Source: Desulfobacteraceae bacterium
GTDB lineage: Bacteria > Desulfobacterota > Desulfobacteria > Desulfobacterales > UBA11574
Reading direction: 5' to 3'
Length of the DNA: 6,497 bases
NCBI GenBank assembly: GCA_002868985.1
Contig: PKTV01000186.1
Span: forward strand, 1 to 6,497
The position numbers were made by a program, and so were the translations under genes. Positions within the stretch are counted from its first letter, which is position 1; every line of letters begins with the position of its first letter. The notes below the pieces were generated by a model. The model was not told the origin of the DNA and did no database searches. It saw nothing but the letters and a program-made list of their open reading frames with translations. This document shows positions 1-6,469 of the stretch, one piece after another.

Positions 1-90
1 AGCAGAGACCTTTATGAATCGCCCGGACAGGTTCTTTCATTACGAGCCCTTATTCACGAGTTCTTTCAGCAAAAATTTAATCATACCTGA
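1..90 (+). CDS. C-terminal end of an unidentified protein (5'-truncated by window edge)
   Basis: Frame 1 is open from the first base to a TGA at 88-90 and encodes 29 residues ending in LRALIHEFFQQKFNHT. The segment reads like an amphipathic, helical C-terminus with ordinary codon choice. I do not recognise the family, and no function is proposed. If real, the gene runs toward the leftward operon and the two converge across about 75 nt (91-165) with no clear terminator. Frame 2 is also open, from base 2 to a TAA at 110-112, so the choice of frame is not secure. Frame 1 is preferred for its more protein-like composition. Confidence 0.42.
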   Translation, partial: SRDLYESPGQVLSLRALIHEFFQQKFNHT

Positions 91-165
91 AGCGGTAAGG
101 CTTCCAAAAGGTTAAAGTGTTACTGTTTTTTTAAATGTGTTAAAATTCTTCAGGAGTACCCCGGG

Positions 166-573
166 TCAAAATTCCTTATATACCCTTGCCAATGGGTGGC
201 CGGGGGCTTTAATTTTAAGATCCAGAAAATATCCGTACGGGGTTTGATCCACCGAATAGCCTGCATTTTCAAGCCGTTCTTTCGTCCGATCCAACAATTC
301 CAGAGCTTTTTCGGGGTCTGCCTTTTCTTGCCCCAGATGGGTAAAGGAATGCAGAATGATACGGAGTGTTTCCCATTTTCGAGCCAACCATTTGGCGTTT
401 TTTACCAGCTTGGTCTCAGAAGAGCTACCGGTTTCAACGTCTCTCGGCTCGATATGAACAAACGCCACCACCGTATTTCTGTTTTCAGCAGGCTCTGCTT
501 CAGGAACATCGGGAAGTGTTTTTATGGCCGGTGTCCAGTCAAAATCATCACAAAACCAGAATAATACGCGCAT
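166..573 (-). CDS. Stand-alone threonyl-tRNA synthetase editing-domain-like protein (135 aa)
   Basis: The protein resembles the N-terminal editing domain of archaeal threonyl-tRNA synthetase (tRNA-Thr_ED, D-aminoacyl-tRNA deacylase fold), which removes serine wrongly attached to tRNA-Thr. Matching landmarks, counted from the chosen start, are MRVL at the N-terminus, a VVAFVHIE strand near 35-42, HSFTHL at 75-80 (archaeal FAHLS), the ADPEKALELL helix at 85-94, TPYGYF at 111-116 (archaeal APFGYYK) and GHPLAR at 125-130 (archaeal GHPLAE). There is no synthetase catalytic body, signal peptide or membrane segment, so it should be a small cytoplasmic protein. The ATG at 573 is chosen because MRVL aligns with the family start and lies 4 nt after the RNase stop. 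An upstream in-frame ATG at 621 would add 16 residues inside the RNase coding region. There is no strong Shine-Dalgarno sequence, so translation probably depends on coupling. The residues aligned with archaeal Lys121 and Glu134 are Leu117 and Arg130, while the equivalent of His83 (His79) is kept. Serine-editing activity is therefore uncertain. Confidence 0.85.
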   Translation of the reverse strand: MRVLFWFCDDFDWTPAIKTLPDVPEAEPAENRNTVVAFVHIEPRDVETGSSSETKLVKNAKWLARKWETLRIILHSFTHLGQEKADPEKALELLDRTKERLENAGYSVDQTPYGYFLDLKIKAPGHPLARVYKEF

Positions 574-577
574 TGAT

Positions 578-2563
578 TTAGCCCATATACACAGACAACA
601 CATCTTTTCTTGCATTGGCATGTTGCATGGTAACCTGAATGAGATCCTCCGGCTTTAATTCTATGCCGCTCGACAAAGGCAGCTCGCATTCTATCATGTA
701 TTCTTTTAAAATTATTTGATAATTATTTCTTTTTTTATAAAGAACGATCGCCTCTTCTTTCTGCCCGAATTGTTTTTCAAGATATTTCAATAACCAGTAT
801 CGATGGCGACGGTATTGAATTTTAGCAACATGACGGGTTGGCTGTTCGAGGACCTGAATGACATCATTGATTTCTTCACGCGTTGAAGGCTTTTCCAGAC
901 CGAAAACGGATCGAATCTGTCTTTGAGTGGCAAGGTCAAAATATTTCCGAATCGGCGATGTTGCGGTAACATAGGCATCTAATCCAAGTCCCGAATGTTT
1001 TTCAGGTTCGGAATTGAGCATAAATCGGCTCAACAGCTTTCGTTGCATACAGTTTTGGAACAGTGTGCCATTATTTCCTTTATAGAGTCTTTCCCTCGGT
1101 GATGCCTGGGACCGGTATATGGCAGGAACATTATGTTCTGCCAAAAACTTGGCCATTAACCAGTTTGCCATGATCATTATTTCTGCAACCAGCATTCTCC
1201 CGGGGCTTTCTCTGTTAATTCTGCTCACGGTGATCTCACCATCGTCAGCGATCCAGATATTGATATCCGGCAACGTTATCTGGATAGCGCCGGCGGACAT
1301 CCTTTCTTGGCGAAATTTTTCTGCTATATTTCGAAGGACAATAATATCTTCATTGTCATCTGCAATAATATTGACATCGTAATAGGTCAACTGTTGCGCG
1401 ACTTTGATGAGGCTCGGGGTAATTTCATAATCGTTTATTTCATAGGATCTGCTTAGATTTACCAATATACTGATTGCGGGACGCAGTTGACCGGCTTTAA
1501 GACTGCAAAGATCTTCGGCTAAAGAAGACGGCAGCATGGGAATTTTCTGATCGGGCATATAAATCGAACTTCCGCGGGTGAGGGCTTCCTGATCAATGAT
1601 GTCTCCTTTTTTAACAAAGTGTCCAACATCAACGATATGAATGCCCAAACGATAATGATCACCACAATCCTCTAAACTGATCGCATCATCAAAATCTAAC
1701 GTCGACTGGCCGTCTATGGTCATTAGGGGAAGCATTGTTAAATCTTTTCGATGCCTGGTATCTAAAGAATCTTGGGCTGAAGCGATGAGTCGAGTTGTAT
1801 ATTGATTCACCTCATCAGGAAAAACAGTAGCTATGTTATACCGGTAAAGGTCTATATTTTCATTCTCACGAAACACGCCCAGCTTGATCAAAACATTAAA
1901 GAGTTCTTCATCAGGATCTATGCCGGCCCTTGCAAGTACTGCCTTTGATAGGTCGTAGTTTTCGTTTTCCCTTCCAAAAAGATAAAATGAGTTGAGCAGA
2001 TCTACAATTTCTAATTTATCCTCGGGTATTAAGGGATCATTATCGTTCATCACGTTTGCCAGCCAGTCTCCTCCTTCTTGGATAATACGATTTTTTCGGG
2101 CAATTTCTCTTTCATGGGCAATTTTTCGTTCAACCTGGTCTTGGGTGTTCGGGAAAAACCGATTGTGATGAAATTTAAAATAAAGCCTGTTCTGAAAAAA
2201 GGCCCTGACCACAGCAGACTCGTGATCATCATTCGGGCTGTCCGGAAAACAGAATTCCGTCATTGTCCTCAAGTCGATCCATTCTTGTTCCGTATTTAAT
2301 ACTTCCCACAATTCTTTGATATCGACATTGTTGATTAAGGCATTGCGTCGGCCGACGATCTCTTTTAGTGTATCAACCATCTTATTTCGTCCCATGGACA
2401 AATCGAGGCGGGTTTTATACTTGTGAGCCAGGCGGTTGGCTGAAAGGTTGACTTCACGGTTGGATTCGGTTAGAAGTCTAAGTCTTTGATTTTTAACTTC
2501 CAATACGACCGCGCACATTATTTTCTGGCGGTCAATATATTCAACGATGTTTCCAGATTCCAT
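578..2563 (-). CDS. RNB-domain exoribonuclease, RNase II/R family (661 aa)
   Basis: This is a processive 3'-to-5' hydrolytic exoribonuclease for single-stranded RNA, acting in the cytoplasm. Numbering is from the ATG at 2563. Residues about 1-45 form a small beta-barrel-like region, similar in position to that of cyanobacterial/plastid RNase II-type enzymes. Residues about 180-250 look like a winged-helix or cold-shock-like linker. The RNB core runs from about 275 to 550. Its metal-binding motif TIDGQSTLDFDDA contains all four aspartates, D284, D290, D292 and D293, matching E. coli RNase II D201, D207, D209 and D210. YMPDQKIPMLP (Tyr335) matches the region of RNase II Tyr253, and TSPIRKY at 535-541 is the conserved arginine motif. 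The last 50 or so residues could be a reduced S1-like domain. Length is close to E. coli RNase II (644 aa). The frame stays open upstream to a TTG at 2581, but that codon lies upstream of the predicted transcription start. The gene is first in an operon with the ThrRS-editing-like gene. Confidence 0.95.
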   Translation of the reverse strand: MESGNIVEYIDRQKIMCAVVLEVKNQRLRLLTESNREVNLSANRLAHKYKTRLDLSMGRNKMVDTLKEIVGRRNALINNVDIKELWEVLNTEQEWIDLRTMTEFCFPDSPNDDHESAVVRAFFQNRLYFKFHHNRFFPNTQDQVERKIAHEREIARKNRIIQEGGDWLANVMNDNDPLIPEDKLEIVDLLNSFYLFGRENENYDLSKAVLARAGIDPDEELFNVLIKLGVFRENENIDLYRYNIATVFPDEVNQYTTRLIASAQDSLDTRHRKDLTMLPLMTIDGQSTLDFDDAISLEDCGDHYRLGIHIVDVGHFVKKGDIIDQEALTRGSSIYMPDQKIPMLPSSLAEDLCSLKAGQLRPAISILVNLSRSYEINDYEITPSLIKVAQQLTYYDVNIIADDNEDIIVLRNIAEKFRQERMSAGAIQITLPDINIWIADDGEITVSRINRESPGRMLVAEIMIMANWLMAKFLAEHNVPAIYRSQASPRERLYKGNNGTLFQNCMQRKLLSRFMLNSEPEKHSGLGLDAYVTATSPIRKYFDLATQRQIRSVFGLEKPSTREEINDVIQVLEQPTRHVAKIQYRRHRYWLLKYLEKQFGQKEEAIVLYKKRNNYQIILKEYMIECELPLSSGIELKPEDLIQVTMQHANARKDVLSVYMG

Positions 2564-2571
2564 AGATAAAC

Positions 2572-2600
2572 AACATAACAAGCACTGGCATGAAAGTCAA
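2572..2600 (-). promoter_or_regulatory. Sigma70-type promoter of the RNase operon
   Basis: Read on the minus strand, TTGACT (2600-2595) is followed by a 17-nt spacer and TATGTT (2577-2572). A TG one base before the -10 makes it an extended -10. The -35 matches consensus at 5 of 6 positions and the -10 at 4 of 6. The first well-placed purine downstream is the A of the ATG at 2563, so the transcript may have almost no 5' leader. Confidence 0.6.
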
Positions 2601-2626
2601 TGTGATGACGAATCAAACATCTCACA
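2601..2626. promoter_or_regulatory. Possible operator: inverted TGTGA half-sites
   Basis: TGTGA at 2601-2605 and TCACA at 2622-2626 form a perfect 5-bp inverted repeat whose centres are 21 bp apart, about two helical turns. It abuts the RNase -35 box and lies upstream of the promoter proposed for the ABC operon, so a protein bound here could affect both directions. The 16-nt spacing is not the 6-nt spacing of a CRP site. A 5-bp repeat can arise by chance, so this is tentative. Confidence 0.2.
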
Positions 2627-2646
2627 AATCGCACGCGTTTCGACTT

Positions 2647-2676
2647 TTGTTGCCCCATATGAAAATCTGTTATAAA
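2647..2676 (+). promoter_or_regulatory. Candidate promoter of the ABC exporter operon
   Basis: An extended -10, TGTTATAAA (hexamer TATAAA at 2671-2676), lies 19 nt before the ATG of the first transporter gene. A weak -35, TTGTTG (2647-2652), stands 18 nt upstream. Transcription would start near 2682-2684 and leave a leader of only about 12-14 nt. The strong -10 with TG partly offsets the poor -35. Confidence 0.45.
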
Positions 2677-2695
2677 AGCTGTTTGTAAGAAAACT

Positions 2696-4453
2696 ATGAA
2701 ATCTATATATTTAATAAAACCGTATCTTAAAGAACGGCGAATTTTCATCGTCATCGGCCTTGTTTGTCTTATCACTGTCGATTTTTTGCAGCTATTCATC
2801 CCTCGTGTTATTAAGTGGGCCATAGACGATCTTACCGACTATCGAGTCGATATGCCATCGCTGTTGATATATTCGCTTTACATCGTCGGAATCGCCATTT
2901 TGATCGGCATTTTTCGTTATATATGGAGACGCTGCCTCCTCGGAACTTCCAGACGGGTAGAGGAAGGTCTGCGCAACAAACTTTTTGACCACATACAAAC
3001 GCTATCCGCCTCATATTTCGTTAAAACCAAGACCGGCGATCTGATGGCCCACGCCACCAATGATATTCAACACATACGAATGGCCACAGGCATGGGCATG
3101 GTAGCTCTGACCGATGCTGTTGTTTTAGGTACGGCAGCCATCGGCTTTATGGCCTATATCAATGTCAAGCTGACGCTTTTTGTTCTCATCCCCATGCCGA
3201 TGATCGTTTTCGGAGCCCGTTTTTTCAGTAAAAAGATGCATCGTTATTACGGAGAGGTCCAAGGCGCTTTTTCGGATCTGACAGAAATTGTGAGGGAAAG
3301 ATTTGCAGGCATTCGCATTATCAAGGCTTACAACCGACAACAGGAAGCAGCATCCAGGCTCGAATCGGTGTCAAAAGATTATATTGAAAAAAACTTGGCC
3401 CTTGTAAGAATTACAGGATCTTTTTTCCCGATGATGGTCTTTTTTTCAAATATAAGCCTTGCCATTGTCCTTTTCTTAGGGGGCCGACTGACCATAACTT
3501 TTACCATTACGCCCGGAGATTTCGTTGCTTTTATCAGTTATCTCGGCCTGTTAACCTGGCCCATGATGGCCACGGGATGGGTTGCAAACCTGATCCAGCG
3601 CGGCAAAGCATCTTTGGACAGAATCGACAAAATTATCCAAACCCAGCCGGAAGTCGATGATATGCCGGAAGCAGTATTCCTTAAGCATGTCAAGGGATCT
3701 ATCGTCTTTGAAACGGTATCGTTTTCGTATATGCCGTATATTCATACCTCCGGTATCACACCGGTTCTGAACGGGATCGACCTAAAAATTAAGCGGGGGA
3801 ATATTCTTGGGATTGTCGGTCCTCCGGGAAGCGGCAAATCAACCCTTTTGAGCCTGATCCCCAGGATCTTTGAAGTTGTTAAAGGACGCATTACGTTAGA
3901 CGGAATCGATATTCACAAGATTCAAATCCGAAACTTAAGATCCATGATCTCGTATATGCCCCAGGAACCCTTTTTATTTGCCGGTACCATCCGGGAAAAC
4001 ATCACCTTCGACAATACAAACACAAGAGAACCGGAATTGATTCAGGCAGCCCAAGGCGCATGCTTTTATGATGCCGTTAACGCTTTTCCTGACGGTTTTG
4101 AAACCGTTGCAGGAGAAAAAGGGGTGATTCTTTCCGGCGGCCAGAAACAGCGTGTTGCCCTGGCACGCACATTGTTGAAGGATTCATCCATTATGATACT
4201 GGATGATCCCATCAGCCAGGTGGATATTAAAACCGGTCAAACGATTATCAATACCATTCGATCCATGGCTGGGAAAAAAACCATCATTATTGTTTCACAC
4301 CGTCTTTCTGCTGTCCGGTTTGCCGATCAGATCATCACCCTTGATCGCGGCCGCATCATCGAGTCCGGCACCCATTCGGAATTGATGGCAAATGACAGAT
4401 ATTATGCCAAAACATTCCGCCTCCAGGAGATAGAAGAAGAATATGCATATTGA
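2696..4453 (+). CDS. ABC exporter half-transporter, degenerate-site subunit (YheI/BmrC-like, 585 aa)
   Basis: This is one half of an ATP-driven exporter in the cytoplasmic membrane, with an N-terminal membrane domain fused to a C-terminal ATPase. Six membrane helices are visible at roughly 15-38, 54-76, 132-152, 156-177, 239-262 and 272-295. In the ATPase domain, Tyr345 is the A-loop residue, GPPGSGKST (375-383) is Walker A, Gln423 is the Q-loop, LSGGQ (479-483) is a perfect signature, and His535 is the H-loop. Walker B reads IMILDD, with Asp504 where most ABC ATPases have the catalytic Glu, followed by a D-loop SQVD (507-510). Asp at this position marks the degenerate-site partner in heterodimeric exporters such as BmrC/BmrD and TM287/288. 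The start is the ATG at 2696, with only a weak purine-rich TAAGAAAA before it. The next gene overlaps its end by 11 nt and encodes the partner. The substrate cannot be told from sequence; multidrug or lipid-like compounds are typical of the family. Confidence 0.95.
   Translation: MKSIYLIKPYLKERRIFIVIGLVCLITVDFLQLFIPRVIKWAIDDLTDYRVDMPSLLIYSLYIVGIAILIGIFRYIWRRCLLGTSRRVEEGLRNKLFDHIQTLSASYFVKTKTGDLMAHATNDIQHIRMATGMGMVALTDAVVLGTAAIGFMAYINVKLTLFVLIPMPMIVFGARFFSKKMHRYYGEVQGAFSDLTEIVRERFAGIRIIKAYNRQQEAASRLESVSKDYIEKNLALVRITGSFFPMMVFFSNISLAIVLFLGGRLTITFTITPGDFVAFISYLGLLTWPMMATGWVANLIQRGKASLDRIDKIIQTQPEVDDMPEAVFLKHVKGSIVFETVSFSYMPYIHTSGITPVLNGIDLKIKRGNILGIVGPPGSGKSTLLSLIPRIFEVVKGRITLDGIDIHKIQIRNLRSMISYMPQEPFLFAGTIRENITFDNTNTREPELIQAAQGACFYDAVNAFPDGFETVAGEKGVILSGGQKQRVALARTLLKDSSIMILDDPISQVDIKTGQTIINTIRSMAGKKTIIIVSHRLSAVRFADQIITLDRGRIIESGTHSELMANDRYYAKTFRLQEIEEEYAY
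4425..4440 (+). promoter_or_regulatory. Ribosome binding site of the second ABC gene, inside the first
   Basis: AGGAGA at 4425-4430 lies 12 nt before the ATG at 4443, followed by the purine-rich stretch AGAAGAAGA ending 3 nt before the start. Because the site is inside the upstream coding region and the genes overlap, ribosomes finishing the first gene can reinitiate at the second. This favours equal amounts of the two halves. Confidence 0.5.
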
Positions 4454-6449
4454 TTATGGCTATTTCGAAGAAAAACAGCTTGGAAAAACCTATGATGTCA
4501 AATTATTGGGACGGCTGTATCCGTATACAAAACCCTATAAACTGCTGCTGTTAAGCTCAATTGTTCTGATTGTCCTTATCACCCTGCTTGATCTTTCCCT
4601 GCCTTACGTGACCAAGATTGCCATCGATCGATATATTGTACCCGGACAGAGATTAACAAAAAATCAAATGGTTGAATCGGATGAAAACAAAATAAGAACC
4701 TTAAAGGCGGATATGGCCGATCCGCAAATCAAATCCATTGTCCGTAAATATTCCGATCTTTTTAGGGTTGAAGGATCTTCTGCGCTCATATATTTTCACA
4801 ACCTTAAAAAACTCGACAAAAACGATCTTTCGATATTGAGAAAAAGAGACCTTTCCGGAGTCACTTTTATCACCGCTGTTTTTCTTGCCATCGTAATTTT
4901 AAATTTTGTTCTCAATGTTGCCCAGGTTTTAATCATGGAATATGCAGGTCAAATGGTGATGCATGATTTAAGGGTACACCTGTTTAAACATATCCAGAGC
5001 CTGTCGGTGGCATTTTTCTCGCGCAATCCCGTGGGTCGATTGGTGACCCGGGTGACCAATGATATTCAGAACATGCACGAATTGTTCACTTCCGTCATCG
5101 CATTTGTCTTTAAGGATCTTTTTTTACTGGTGGGAATCGCAGGGGTTCTTATCAGCATTCATCTTAAACTGGCCCTGGTTTCCTTTACGGTGCTCCCTTT
5201 TGTTGTGTATGCCTCTCTACATTTTTCAGGTCAGGCCAGAGAGGCTTACCGGACATTGCGAATAAAGATTGCCGAAATAAATACCCGGTTTTCGGAAACC
5301 ATCGGAGGAATCAAAATAATACAGCTCTTTTTACAAGAGAAACAAAATTACTTAGGATTTAAAAATCTCAACCATGAACACTATCTGGCCGGTATGAGAC
5401 AGATTCATGTTTTTGCGATTTTTATGCCGGTCATTGAAATCCTGGGTGCGGCTGCAATTGCCGTTGTGATTTTTTATGGCGGCGGCAGTGTCCTATCGGG
5501 AACCATAAGCCTTGGTGCCCTTGTGGCGTTTTTGTCTTATATGAAGATGTTTTTCAGGCCGATCAGAGACATCGCCGAAAAATACAATATTCTGCAAAAT
5601 TCAATGGCATCGGCCGAAAGGATATTTCTGATACTGGATAGTTCTGAAACCATACTACAACCGGTCGCTGACATTGGTTTTCGTCCTGAATTAAGATCAA
5701 AACCCGTAAGCACGGCTTTGGATAAAATTTCGAAAATTTCCATGGAAAAGGTTTCTTTTGAATATGTTAAAAATGAGCCCGTGCTTAAAAATGTTTCCTT
5801 TAGTATAAAAGCCGGTGAAACCCTGGCGGTGGTTGGCCCCACAGGATCCGGAAAAACATCGATGATCAACCTTATTATCCGATTTTATGACCCGACGTCC
5901 GGAAGGGTCCTGTTTAATGGGGTTGATATTAAAGAAAAAAATGTCAAAGAGTTAAGAGTAAAAATGGCGCTGGTGATGCAGGACCCTTTTTTGTTCTCTG
6001 ATACCATCCAAGAAAATATTACACTGGGAGCACGCAATCTTTCGGAATCAACATTTCAGCAGATTTTACAGGACTCAAACTGCAAAACCATAGTAGACAG
6101 ATTGCCTGAAGGTGCGCATACCGTGCTTTCCGAGGGAGGAACATCCATTTCAAGCGGTGAACGCCAGCTCATATCCATTGCAAGAGCCTTTGCCCGTAAT
6201 CCGGACCTTATTATTCTCGATGAGGCAACATCGTATATCGATTCGGAAACCGAGGTTAAAATTCAGGAGGCTTTAACCAAATTGATGTCCAACCGGACTT
6301 CAATTGTTGTGGCACACCGACTTTCAACCGCTCGGGAAGCAGACAAAATTATTGTGCTGAACAGGGGACAAATCATCGAAACCGGAAACCATTCGGAATT
6401 GATGAAGATTCAAGGGTTCTATTACCGGTTGAATCAGCTTCAGGGTTAA
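4443..6449 (+). CDS. ABC exporter half-transporter, catalytic-site subunit with long extracytoplasmic loop (YheH/BmrD-like, 668 aa)
   Basis: This is the partner half of the heterodimeric exporter. Membrane helices lie at about 34-57, 141-164, 214-238, 241-262, 322-346 and 355-375. Between TM1 and TM2 there is a charged, hydrophilic stretch of about 80 residues (63-140) predicted to sit outside the cytoplasm. It accounts for most of the extra length over a usual half-transporter of about 580-600 aa. ATPase motifs are Tyr441 (A-loop), GPTGSGKTS at 465-473 (Walker A), Gln513 (Q-loop), IILDEATS with Asp593 and catalytic Glu594 (Walker B), SYID at 597-600 (D-loop) and His625 (H-loop). The signature is ISSGE (569-573) rather than LSGGQ; the key Ser and Gly at positions 2 and 4 remain. 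The competent ATP site would therefore use this subunit's Walker motifs with the partner's LSGGQ, and the weak site the reverse. The ATG at 4443 overlaps the preceding gene by 11 nt and has an internal ribosome binding site. Bacillus BmrD has a similar length and loop. Confidence 0.95.
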   Translation: MHIDYGYFEEKQLGKTYDVKLLGRLYPYTKPYKLLLLSSIVLIVLITLLDLSLPYVTKIAIDRYIVPGQRLTKNQMVESDENKIRTLKADMADPQIKSIVRKYSDLFRVEGSSALIYFHNLKKLDKNDLSILRKRDLSGVTFITAVFLAIVILNFVLNVAQVLIMEYAGQMVMHDLRVHLFKHIQSLSVAFFSRNPVGRLVTRVTNDIQNMHELFTSVIAFVFKDLFLLVGIAGVLISIHLKLALVSFTVLPFVVYASLHFSGQAREAYRTLRIKIAEINTRFSETIGGIKIIQLFLQEKQNYLGFKNLNHEHYLAGMRQIHVFAIFMPVIEILGAAAIAVVIFYGGGSVLSGTISLGALVAFLSYMKMFFRPIRDIAEKYNILQNSMASAERIFLILDSSETILQPVADIGFRPELRSKPVSTALDKISKISMEKVSFEYVKNEPVLKNVSFSIKAGETLAVVGPTGSGKTSMINLIIRFYDPTSGRVLFNGVDIKEKNVKELRVKMALVMQDPFLFSDTIQENITLGARNLSESTFQQILQDSNCKTIVDRLPEGAHTVLSEGGTSISSGERQLISIARAFARNPDLIILDEATSYIDSETEVKIQEALTKLMSNRTSIVVAHRLSTAREADKIIVLNRGQIIETGNHSELMKIQGFYYRLNQLQG

Positions 6450-6469
6450 GCGATAAAGGCATTTTTTTG

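Noticed and set aside
1..41. Minus-strand ATG at 41 with AAGGG upstream, opening MKEPVRAIHKGLC toward the left edge
   Set aside because: Only 13 codons are visible and they overlap the more protein-like plus-strand frame. It cannot be supported from this window, though it could be a gene start.
89..104. Hairpin GAAGC-GGTAAG-GCTTC as a terminator between the converging genes
   Set aside because: The 5-bp stem is weak and the nearest T-run (126-132) is more than 20 nt away, so it does not have the form of an intrinsic terminator.
196..564. Plus-strand open frame of 122 codons opposite the editing-like gene
   Set aside because: It lies antisense to a gene with clear family similarity, has a composition rich in Phe, Cys and Arg typical of an antisense shadow, and shows no recognisable motif.
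1119..1382. Plus-strand open frame of 87 codons, hydrophobic, inside the RNase gene
   Set aside because: It is fully antisense to the conserved RNB core. Its hydrophobicity comes from reverse-reading Asp-, Glu- and Asn-rich codons, and it has no ribosome binding site.
2564..2581. TTG start at 2581 for the RNase, adding six residues
   Set aside because: The codon overlaps the promoter region, upstream of the predicted transcription start, and has no ribosome binding site.
2624..2650. Imperfect inverted repeat ACAAATCG / CGACTTTTGT in the intergenic region
   Set aside because: The arms differ by a 2-nt gap and are AT-rich, so chance is a sufficient explanation without comparative data.
4372..6404. 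Identical 16-nt direct repeat CCATTCGGAATTGATG at 4372-4387 and 6389-6404
   Set aside because: Both copies encode the same conserved HSELM stretch near the end of each ABC ATPase domain, so paralogy of the two genes explains it without a mobile or regulatory repeat.
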